Assembly (NCBI GenBank): GCA_009911175.1
Contig: QXWX01000129.1
Span: 1 to 15,995, forward strand
Direction: 5' to 3'
From: Lachnospiraceae bacterium
GTDB lineage: Bacteria; Bacillota_A; Clostridia; Lachnospirales; Lachnospiraceae
Length of the DNA: 15,995 nucleotides
The notes under the pieces are model-generated. The model made no database searches. It was not told where the DNA came from and saw only the letters and a list, made by a program, of their open reading frames with translations. The translations under genes and the position numbers were made by a program. This document shows, piece after piece, positions 1-5,864 of this stretch (position 1 is its first letter; the number at the start of each line of letters is the position of its first letter).

Positions 1-116
1 AAAAATCTTCTTCTTAATGCTCGTTCTTTGAATTTCTCTCTTTTAAGAAATTTTCAAGGATCGTTGTCTATTGTTTAATTATCAAGGTTCGTCTTTTTTC
101 TCTGTCAAGCGACAGC
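1..116 (-). other. Probable 16S rRNA operon leader (partial)
   Basis: This is the transcribed leader downstream of the promoter pair. On the minus strand it contains a boxA-like stretch (GATCCTTGAAAAT, near 63-51), followed by an imperfect stem in which AATTTCTT pairs with GAGAAATT. Such a stem could serve RNase III processing. I recognise the general look of this sequence from clostridial rRNA leaders. The 16S gene itself is not in the window, so the assignment is an inference. The window edge may be an assembly break at a collapsed rRNA repeat. Confidence 0.6.
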
Positions 117-122
117 TCGTAT

Positions 123-151
123 ATATTATCACATCGCTTTTCGCTTGTCAA
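123..151 (-). promoter_or_regulatory. rrn-type promoter P2 (leftward)
   Basis: Read on the minus strand, a perfect TTGACA -35 (151-146) and a TAATAT -10 (128-123) are separated by 17 bases. A run of A-tracts lies immediately upstream of the -35 (about 152-171), as in UP elements. Downstream, the transcript would read leftwards through a leader and leave the window at position 1. Such strength, together with a second promoter behind it, is typical of rRNA operons. Confidence 0.8.
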
Positions 152-225
152 GAACTTTTTTTATTTTTTTTGAAGTTTCTTTCGAACTTCTTTTTCTTGG
201 CTGTCTCTCACGAGTCAGCTTGCAT

Positions 226-254
226 ATAATATCACTTGCTTTATCAGATGTCAA
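226..254 (-). promoter_or_regulatory. rrn-type promoter P1 (leftward)
   Basis: On the minus strand, TTGACA (254-249) and TATTAT (231-226) are spaced by 17 bases. Three A-tracts about one helical turn apart lie just upstream (about 257-284), a pattern expected of an UP element or bent DNA. It sits about 103 bp behind the second promoter, so the two form a tandem pair like those of Firmicute rRNA operons. Confidence 0.75.
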
Positions 255-490
255 TAGTTTTTTACATTTTTTTACATTTTTTTCTCTTCCGCCGCTTTTA
301 TTTCTTTCTCTACCTATTATATGTGTTTCACCTGCTCCTGTTATATCCGCAATATTGTTACCGGAAAAACAGCTTGATTAATTGATGTATCTGTGGCAAA
401 ATGGGTATGGAAGATTGCGTCACGCAATCTCGAACGAATGAGATTCATGGAATTTATAAAATATAGAATAGGAAAAGGAGGCTGTAGAAA
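255..490. other. Intergenic region between rrn promoters and the pilus locus
   Basis: Left of about 290 it is T-rich on the plus strand and holds the UP-like A-tracts of the leftward promoter. Between 290 and 490 I see no convincing gene. A weak rightward promoter is possible (TTGATT at 374-379, 17 bases, CAAAAT at 397-402), but it is poor. Two overlapping inverted repeats lie at 412-445. A strong ribosome binding site (AAAAGGAGG, 473-481) ends the region. Confidence 0.5.
412..445 (+). promoter_or_regulatory. Overlapping alternative hairpins in the leader of the first gene
   Basis: AGATTGCG (412-419) and CGCAATCT (423-430) form a perfect 8-bp stem with a TCA loop. Part of its right arm is reused in a second possible stem: AATCTC (426-431) pairs with GAGATT (440-445). 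The two cannot form together. There is no U-tract, so it is not an intrinsic terminator. It could be a regulatory leader or a protein-binding site; function unknown. Confidence 0.4.
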
Positions 491-1450
491 ATGAATAGAA
501 AGATATTTTTCTGGTATATGCTTTTTTTCATTTTTGGAGCGGCCTTTTTTTTAACAGGATGCGGCAAGGATTCCAGGGAATCCGGCCAGAGTCGGAGTTC
601 TTCCGGTTCAAATCAAAAGTCTGAACCGGAGGCAGTACGGCAAACGGTGGAGCAATCCCTGCTGCCACAGGCTTCAGGAGCCGTTGTATATGGAAGCGAC
701 ACCATTTCCATTGATGCTTCCAATACCAGCGAGGGCTATGTGATGGTACGTTATGCCGGTGCCTCGGAACAGGTACGTCTCCGGATCACCATACCGGGAG
801 GAACCTTTTACATTTATGCGCTGGCAATCGGCCAGTATGAGACCTTTCCCCTGACAGGCGGCAGCGGCTCCTATCATATGGAGATACTGGAGCATGCCTA
901 TGATGATATGTATGCGTTGGCATTTTCACAGGATATTGAGGTTGCTTTAAATGATGAGTTCAAACCGTTTTTGTATCCCAACCAATACGCATGGTATACC
1001 CAGGAATCTCAGGCCGTCCAATACGGTATTCAATTATCGGAAAAATCATCGGATGACCTGTCCTATGTGGAGAATGTATATCATTACATTATAGAAAATG
1101 TAACCTACGATAAGGAAAAGGCAGAGAATGTCCAGCCCAACTATCTTCCGAATATCGACGAGACCATGTCCACCGGGAAGGGCATCTGCTTTGATTATGC
1201 GTCTTTGATGACAGCCATGCTCCGCTCCCAGGGAATCCCCACCAGACTGGAGATCGGCTATTCCGGCGAAGCCTATCATGCATGGATCAGTGTCTATCTG
1301 AAGGAAGCCGGCTGGGTGGACAACATCATCGAATTCGACGGTACGAACTGGACACTGATGGATCCGACGCTGGGCGCGTCAAACAATAAGAAGTCTGTGG
1401 AAAAATATATCGGCGACGGCAGCAATTATGTCGTTAAATATTCTTATTAA
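491..1450 (+). CDS. Lipoprotein with transglutaminase-like (cysteine protease-fold) domain
   Basis: The 319-residue product starts with a lipoprotein signal: hydrophobic residues 5-21, then a lipobox LTGC with Cys24 as the lipidation site. A Ser/Gly/Gln-rich linker (about 28-45) follows, so the protein should be anchored outside the membrane. Residues about 190-295 match a transglutaminase-like core, with the expected triad visible as Cys233 in GICFDYA, His263 in YHAWI and Asp291 in LMDPT. Such domains act as peptidases, cross-linkers or amidases on surface proteins or peptidoglycan; the substrate here is unknown. AAAAGGAGG lies 9 bases before the ATG. Only 38 bases separate its stop from the pilC-like gene, so it is probably the first gene of the pilus operon and may act in anchoring, maturing or clearing a path for the appendage. 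That role is inferred from position only. Confidence 0.85.
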   Translation: MNRKIFFWYMLFFIFGAAFFLTGCGKDSRESGQSRSSSGSNQKSEPEAVRQTVEQSLLPQASGAVVYGSDTISIDASNTSEGYVMVRYAGASEQVRLRITIPGGTFYIYALAIGQYETFPLTGGSGSYHMEILEHAYDDMYALAFSQDIEVALNDEFKPFLYPNQYAWYTQESQAVQYGIQLSEKSSDDLSYVENVYHYIIENVTYDKEKAENVQPNYLPNIDETMSTGKGICFDYASLMTAMLRSQGIPTRLEIGYSGEAYHAWISVYLKEAGWVDNIIEFDGTNWTLMDPTLGASNNKKSVEKYIGDGSNYVVKYSY

Positions 1451-1488
1451 ATTTTTGTGTTATTTTGAGAGGAAAACGGAGGGCGGTT

Positions 1489-2544
1489 ATGGAGAATAAA
1501 GAAATACATGCAAAACCTTTTTCAAATATTGAGATTTCGGCTTTCTGCGGGCAGATTGCCCTGGTCCTGAAATCCGGTATTTCTTCGATAGAAGGAATCA
1601 CGATCATGGTTGAAGATGCCCCGGAGAGAGAGGAACGCCAGATCCTGGAGCAGATCCTGAAGAGGATGCAGGAGACCGGAAGCCTGTATGATTCCCTGTC
1701 TGATACCGGGCTGTTTCCCTCTTATATGCTTCATATGGTCGAGATCGGGGAAGAGACCGGCACGCTGGATGATGTCATGGAGGCCCTGAGCAGCCACTAT
1801 GACCGTGAGGATGCCATTGGGAAAAGCATCAAAAGCGCCGTTACATATCCGCTGATCATGGCCGGCATGATGATTGCGGTCATTATTGTTCTGCTTGTAA
1901 AGGTCATGCCGATCTTCAATCAGGTATTTGTTCAGCTTGGTACAGAGATGACCGGATTTTCCCGAATGCTGATGGATCTCGGCAATGCCATCAACCGTTA
2001 TTCCATTGCCCTGACCGGACTGCTGGTGGCAGTGGTGCTGCTGATCCTTTACTGCACCCGCACCAGAAGCGGACGAGCCTTCATGCGCATCCTGGGATAT
2101 CGCCTGGCCTTTATACGTCCGGTCTATGAGGAGATCGCGGCCTGCCGTTTTGCCAGCGGAATGGCTCTCACACTGAGCAGCGGGCTGAATCCGGAACGGA
2201 GTATGGAACTGGTCAGTGCCCTGAATGACGATCCGCTGTATCAGGAAAAGCTGGAAAGCTGCAGAAAGAAAATGGACGAGGGGCAGGATCTGTCCGAGGC
2301 CCTGCATGAAACTGGTATGTTCGCCGGAATCTATGCCCGCATGGCTTCCATCGGTTCCAGAACGGGCTCCATGGATCAGGTAATGGACCGGATCGCCGAA
2401 CTGTATCAGGATGAGATCGATAATCGGATGAATACGGCCCTTGCAGTATTAGAGCCTACGCTTGTTATTGCTTTGTCCCTGATCGTAGGCGTGATCCTGT
2501 TGTCTGTCATGCTGCCGCTGATGGGCATCATGTCCAGTCTGTAA
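1489..2544 (+). CDS. pilC: Type IV pilus / type II secretion inner-membrane platform protein (PilC/GspF family)
   Basis: The 351-residue polytopic protein has two GspF-type repeats, at about residues 15-140 and 215-340. Three membrane segments are visible: about 118-141, 172-189 and 322-347. The repeated pattern L..G....E.......D.......E......G..L.......LFP..Y..M...GE.TG.LD is typical of the family (GEETGTLDD at 87-95, GSRTGSMDQ at 289-297). Family members form the membrane platform on which a hexameric ATPase drives pilin assembly or removal. I chose the ATG at 1489 because GGAGGG lies 5 bases upstream. An in-frame TTG at 1465 would add 8 residues but has no good ribosome binding site. It is followed after 23 bases by a small membrane protein of the same operon. 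PilC versus ComGB/GspF cannot be settled from this alone. Confidence 0.9.
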   Translation: MENKEIHAKPFSNIEISAFCGQIALVLKSGISSIEGITIMVEDAPEREERQILEQILKRMQETGSLYDSLSDTGLFPSYMLHMVEIGEETGTLDDVMEALSSHYDREDAIGKSIKSAVTYPLIMAGMMIAVIIVLLVKVMPIFNQVFVQLGTEMTGFSRMLMDLGNAINRYSIALTGLLVAVVLLILYCTRTRSGRAFMRILGYRLAFIRPVYEEIAACRFASGMALTLSSGLNPERSMELVSALNDDPLYQEKLESCRKKMDEGQDLSEALHETGMFAGIYARMASIGSRTGSMDQVMDRIAELYQDEIDNRMNTALAVLEPTLVIALSLIVGVILLSVMLPLMGIMSSL

Positions 2545-2567
2545 GTGGATTTTATAGGAGGAAGAAA

Positions 2568-2900
2568 ATGGCTCGTTTTCAATATCGGAAAGCACCGCAT
2601 ACATACCGGAAAATTGTCCTTTCTGTCTGTGCGTTTACACTGATCACAGGAATCTTCTATCAGGGGATTGAATCCCTGTCCTCCAGCACTCAGAAGCGGC
2701 AGAAGGAAAGTCTGGAAAGTGCCCTGATCCGGAATATTACTTATTGCTATGCGGTCGAGGGCTCTTATCCTGAAAGTCTGGATTATCTGAAGGAGCATTA
2801 CGGCCTGACCTATGATGAGGATCGTTTCTTTGTAGATTACCAGGTAATCGGCGCCAATATCCTGCCGGATGTCACAATCATTGAGAAAGGAGAACCATGA
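2568..2900 (+). CDS. Small single-pass, pseudopilin-like protein
   Basis: The 110-residue protein has a short basic N-terminus, one membrane helix (about 15-33), an amphipathic helix (about 38-58) and a small globular end. The stretch YAVEGSYPESLDYLKEHYG (61-79) resembles the aromatic-G-x-YP motif found after the long helix in many type II pseudopilins and type IV pilins. The prepilin cleavage motif with Glu at +5 is absent, so it may be an unprocessed minor component. AGGAGG lies about 6 bases before the ATG. Its stop overlaps the next start (ATGA), indicating translational coupling. I do not recognise a named family; the role as a pilus component is inferred from operon position and topology. 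Confidence 0.75.
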   Translation: MARFQYRKAPHTYRKIVLSVCAFTLITGIFYQGIESLSSSTQKRQKESLESALIRNITYCYAVEGSYPESLDYLKEHYGLTYDEDRFFVDYQVIGANILPDVTIIEKGEP

Positions 2901-3382
2901 TGCGCTTTCGAATCCAACAGAATCATATGATTGATTTTTTGTTTCCGGTGGCATTATTTTTTGTATTCGCAGTTTCTGCTATGACCGTGATCCTGCTGGC
3001 TACAGGAGTCTATCGCTCCACCACCGAGCATTCCTCTCTCAACTATACGGCCCGCACTTCCCTGGCCTATATCTGCGAGAAGATCCATCAAAATGATATC
3101 AATGGCGATGTGGTTCTCGGCACTTTTGACGGATGTGACGCGCTGATCCTGAAGCAACCTCGCCGAGAGGATACTTATCAGACCTATATCTACGTATATG
3201 AAAATGAACTGAAAGAATTATTTATCAAAGTTGGAGTGGATGCCCCTGCAAAAAGCGGTAAAACCATCCTTGCCGTGGAGGATTTTTCCATGGAGACCGT
3301 AAAGGACGGCATGTTCCGGTTTACCTGTACGGACGCAGACGGAAACCGGGACAGCATGATCGCAGGGATACGGAGCCGCTAG
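2897..3382 (+). CDS. Single-pass membrane protein of the pilus operon (DUF4860-like)
   Basis: The 161-residue protein has one N-terminal membrane helix (about 13-37), then a beta-rich extracytoplasmic domain (about 50-160) with Cys60, Cys80 and Cys144. The layout resembles the DUF4860 proteins that I recall near pilin genes in Lachnospiraceae; that name is from memory, not from a search. It overlaps the previous stop by four bases (ATGA), with GGAG 4 bases before the first ATG and 7 before a second ATG at 2900, so the start could be one codon later. Minor pilin or pilus accessory is the most likely role. The gene is directly followed by an interruption of about 270 bp. Confidence 0.75.
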   Translation: MMRFRIQQNHMIDFLFPVALFFVFAVSAMTVILLATGVYRSTTEHSSLNYTARTSLAYICEKIHQNDINGDVVLGTFDGCDALILKQPRREDTYQTYIYVYENELKELFIKVGVDAPAKSGKTILAVEDFSMETVKDGMFRFTCTDADGNRDSMIAGIRSR

Positions 3383-3653
3383 GGAACTGTCGGAAAATAA
3401 CTTGTACAGATTGCGCAGGATATTTCTTCGAGTATACAGGTCAAAAAACGCAGGCGATGCAGGCTTTGTCCTAACCCGGATAAACCGGAAAAGCACCATA
3501 CAAAAATTTTGCCATTTTGTTCAAGAACTTTTTGTTAAGTGTCTAAGGGGGACCATGCACAGCATGGTGAATTCCTTACGGCTGCGTCGAGGCTTTTTGA
3601 CCTGTGCAATCGGAGAAATAGAAGGGCTCACTAAATACAGAGGGAGTTTTGAC
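3383..3653. repeat. Non-coding insertion in the pilin operon, with a degenerate inverted-repeat element
   Basis: Neighbouring genes in this block overlap or are tens of bases apart, so 271 non-coding bases are out of place. It begins right after the stop codon with GGAACTGTCGGAAAAT (3383-3398). The core ACTGTCGGAAAAT is identical to bases 8451-8463 in another intergenic region. A weak inverted partner exists: AACTTGTACA (near 3399-3408) against TGTTCAAGAAC (near 3520-3530). A separate perfect hairpin, ACCATGC-ACA-GCATGGT, lies at 3552-3568. One frame is open from 3402 into the next gene, but it has no ribosome binding site and no recognisable protein. It looks like a decayed small mobile or intergenic repeat. 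Confidence 0.5.
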
Positions 3654-4142
3654 ATGAAACACAGAAATCGGGCCAAGTCATCCAGTTTATTTCTTTTGGA
3701 GCTGGTACTTGCCATTTTATTTTTCTCACTTGCAAGTGCTGTCTGCGTGCAGTTTTTTGTGAAATCACATATCCTGAGCCGGGATGCTCAGCGGCTGAAT
3801 CATGCAGTCAGCGAGTGCTCCGGAATGGCAGAGATTGTAAATACTTCCGACGGGATGACGAACGCCATAGAGGTGATCACCGGACTCTATCCGGATGCTT
3901 CTCTTACCGACTCCGAAGAAAACGGGGATGTGCCTTCCGTATCCGCATCGATCTTTTATGACAAAGAATTTATCCCCTGTGCGGAAAAGGAGAAAGCTTA
4001 TGTACTCCAGGCCGTATTGTGGGAACAGGGACAGATGCTGACTGCCGGAATGACAATCGGTGAGGCTGAAACAGAGGACCCGATCTATGAGCTGACTGTA
4101 AAGCATTATCTGCAGAGGAGGGCTGACCATGCAAAGAGATAA
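3654..4142 (+). CDS. Prepilin-like protein (minor pilin / pseudopilin)
   Basis: The 162-residue protein has a basic leader followed by SS-LFLLELVLAILFF. If a prepilin peptidase cuts after Ser11, Glu16 falls at mature position +5, as in type IV pilins, and the hydrophobic helix runs to about residue 33. A long helix and a small soluble domain follow. The usual Gly at -1 is replaced by Ser and the N-methylated Phe at +1 by Leu, so processing is plausible but not certain. I chose the ATG at 3654 because AGAGGGAG lies 7 bases upstream. The open frame extends back to 3402, but that part is non-coding in character. The gene overlaps the next by 14 bases. Of the small proteins here it is the most pilin-like. 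Confidence 0.75.
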   Translation: MKHRNRAKSSSLFLLELVLAILFFSLASAVCVQFFVKSHILSRDAQRLNHAVSECSGMAEIVNTSDGMTNAIEVITGLYPDASLTDSEENGDVPSVSASIFYDKEFIPCAEKEKAYVLQAVLWEQGQMLTAGMTIGEAETEDPIYELTVKHYLQRRADHAKR

Positions 4143-4650
4143 AAGACAGGCACCTTTTGTCAATATCGGTTCTTCCCTGCTGCTGGTAGTCTTCCTTGTG
4201 CTTTGTCTCGTCACATTTGCTACATTATCTCTGTCCAGCGCGCAGAGTGATTATTCCTTCAGCAGCCGCGCGGCACAGCGCAGAACGGACTATTACCAGG
4301 CATGCAACGTGGCGGAGGATGTGCTGGCGCAAATCGATGCCATCCTGGAGAAATCGGCAGACAATCCGGCAGGCGGGTCAGACGGTTCCCGGAATTGGAT
4401 GAATGGGCTGGACTTTACCCAGATCGACGGAACGGAATTTGACGAGGTCGGGCTTGAGATCGTGTATGACCCCGAAGCTGCCGCACTCTCCTATCAGATT
4501 CCGGTCAACGAAAAACAGGCGCTGGAAGTCGGGCTTGTATTAACTCCGGACAGGGACGAGGGATATTACGAAATTAAAAAATGGCAGCTAGTCAATACGA
4601 GGCCCCGGGAAGGAAGCCAGCCGCTGCAGCTCATGCCCATGCCCGAATAA
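4129..4650 (+). CDS. Single-pass PilX/pseudopilin-like protein
   Basis: The 173-residue protein has a short basic N-terminus, a membrane helix (about 14-34) and a helical stretch with YYQACNVAEDVLAQID (55-70). That last stretch recalls the sequence after the helix in PilX-type minor pilins. No prepilin cleavage site is evident. The rest is a small, acidic extracytoplasmic domain. It starts inside the end of the preceding gene with GAGGAGGG 6 bases before the ATG, so the two are translationally coupled. It is the last gene before the separate pilT promoter. The minor pilin assignment is inferred from topology and context. Confidence 0.7.
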   Translation: MQRDKRQAPFVNIGSSLLLVVFLVLCLVTFATLSLSSAQSDYSFSSRAAQRRTDYYQACNVAEDVLAQIDAILEKSADNPAGGSDGSRNWMNGLDFTQIDGTEFDEVGLEIVYDPEAAALSYQIPVNEKQALEVGLVLTPDRDEGYYEIKKWQLVNTRPREGSQPLQLMPMPE

Positions 4651-4665
4651 TTTCTAAAGCAGAAT

Positions 4666-4700
4666 ATGTCACACCTGGTTAAGATGTGACATGGTATAAT
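4666..4700 (+). promoter_or_regulatory. pilT promoter with overlapping operator-like palindrome
   Basis: TGG-TATAAT (4692-4700) is an extended -10 with a perfect hexamer. Immediately upstream, ATGTCACA (4666-4673) and TGTGACAT (4685-4692) form a perfect 8-bp inverted repeat with an 11-base spacer. The repeat covers the place of the -35, where no good hexamer is seen. The arrangement fits either an activator-dependent promoter or a repressor operator. As RNA it would be a hairpin without a U-tract, so an intrinsic terminator for the upstream gene is unlikely. Confidence 0.6.
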
Positions 4701-4731
4701 AAGGTTATAAATTTGGAGGAATCAAAATAAG

Positions 4732-5787
4732 ATGAACATTCAGACAATACTGGAGCAGGCCGTATCCGAACATGCATCCGATGTATTTATTGTTGCCGGA
4801 CTGCCTGTTTCGGTTCGTAAAAACGGAGTGATCCATCAGGTCAATGAGGAGAAGCTTCTGCCTTCGGATACAGAAAGTCTCCTGAAAGAGATCTATGAGC
4901 TTGCCGACCATCGAGATATCCATATTTTTGAAGAAAATGGAGATGATGATTTTGCGTTTGCACTGACAGGCATCTCCCGTTTTCGGGTCTGCGCCTATAA
5001 GCAAAGGGGTGCGCTGTCTGCGGTAATCCGGATCATTACATTCCGTCTGCCCGATCCGAATGAACTTGGGATCCCGGAGAACATTATCCAATACGGCAAC
5101 AGCGGAAGCGGCATGGTTCTGGTCACCGGGCCTGCGGGAAGCGGAAAATCCACGACGCTTGCCTGCATCATCGACAGCATCAACCGAAATCGGGATGCCC
5201 ACATCATTACCCTGGAGGATCCCCTGGAATACCTTCACCGTCACGGGCGGAGTATTGTCAGCCAAAGGGAGATCAATGTAGATACGGAAAATTACGTGGT
5301 TGCCCTGCGCGCAGCGCTCCGGCAGAGTCCGGATGTGATCCTGCTGGGGGAGATGCGCGACTATGAGACCATCAATGTGGCCATGACCGCGGCCGAGACC
5401 GGACACCTGCTTTTGTCCACTCTGCATACCATCGGGGCGGCAAATACCATCGACCGAATCATTGACGTATTTCCGGCAAACCAGCAGAGGCAGATCGCCA
5501 TTCAACTCTCTACCGTACTCAATGCCGTTGTGTCCCAGCAGCTTGTCCCTACTGTGGACGGACAAGTCGTTCCCGCGTTTGAGATCATGACCGTGACGCC
5601 CGCGATCCGGAATATGATCCGGGATAACAAGGTGCATCAGATTGACGGAATCATTTACTCCTCCGCAAAGGATGACATGATCTCCATGGACAGCAGCCTG
5701 CAGAAGCTGTGCAAAAACGGAGTGATCAGCAGGGACACCGCGCTGGCCTATGCATCCAATCCGGAAATGCTTGCGAAAAAAATCTGA
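4732..5787 (+). CDS. pilT: PilT-type pilus ATPase
   Basis: This is a 351-residue ATPase of the secretion/pilus GspE superfamily. Motifs are complete: Walker A GPAGSGKST (133-141), Asp box IITLEDPLEY (158-167), Walker B ILLGEMRD (203-210) and His box TGHLLLSTLHT (223-233), followed by IDRIIDVFP. GEMRDYETI and the His box wording are those of PilT. The length and the absence of the tetracysteine zinc motif also favour PilT over PilB/GspE. PilT hexamers pull pilins out of the fibre to retract it, acting on the PilC platform at the cytoplasmic face. GGAGGA lies 11 bases before the ATG, and the gene has its own promoter. Because no PilB is seen nearby, this enzyme could also drive assembly, as the single ATPase ComGA does in competence pilus systems; that is speculation. 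Confidence 0.92.
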   Translation: MNIQTILEQAVSEHASDVFIVAGLPVSVRKNGVIHQVNEEKLLPSDTESLLKEIYELADHRDIHIFEENGDDDFAFALTGISRFRVCAYKQRGALSAVIRIITFRLPDPNELGIPENIIQYGNSGSGMVLVTGPAGSGKSTTLACIIDSINRNRDAHIITLEDPLEYLHRHGRSIVSQREINVDTENYVVALRAALRQSPDVILLGEMRDYETINVAMTAAETGHLLLSTLHTIGAANTIDRIIDVFPANQQRQIAIQLSTVLNAVVSQQLVPTVDGQVVPAFEIMTVTPAIRNMIRDNKVHQIDGIIYSSAKDDMISMDSSLQKLCKNGVISRDTALAYASNPEMLAKKI

Positions 5788-5864
5788 TTTTCCCCCGTCA
5801 AAGCCTTTTTTGATTTTGGCGGAGGAATCATCTATTCAATTTAGGAAGGGAAAGGAACTCAATT

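Noticed and set aside
145..381. 78-codon hydrophobic open frame at the left edge
   Set aside because: It runs through promoter A-tracts of the leftward rrn-type promoters, has no ribosome binding site, and its Phe/Leu content comes from T-runs.
1522..2307. 261-codon open frame antisense to the pilC-like gene
   Set aside because: His/Gln-rich translation without domain features, lying opposite a clear GspF-family gene.
3402..3653. N-terminal extension of the prepilin-like gene to 3402
   Set aside because: The extension has no ribosome binding site, would bury the prepilin signal 84 residues inside, and overlaps a repeat element. The ATG at 3654 has a good Shine-Dalgarno sequence.
4705..5637. 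310-codon open frame antisense to pilT
   Set aside because: It mirrors a well-supported PilT coding region, has no ribosome binding site and shows no recognisable protein; it is a codon-usage shadow.
5795..5822. Terminator between pilT and the beta-CASP gene
   Set aside because: CCGTCAAA can pair with TTTGGCGG, but no U-tract follows and the loop itself carries the T-run, so read-through into the next gene is likely.
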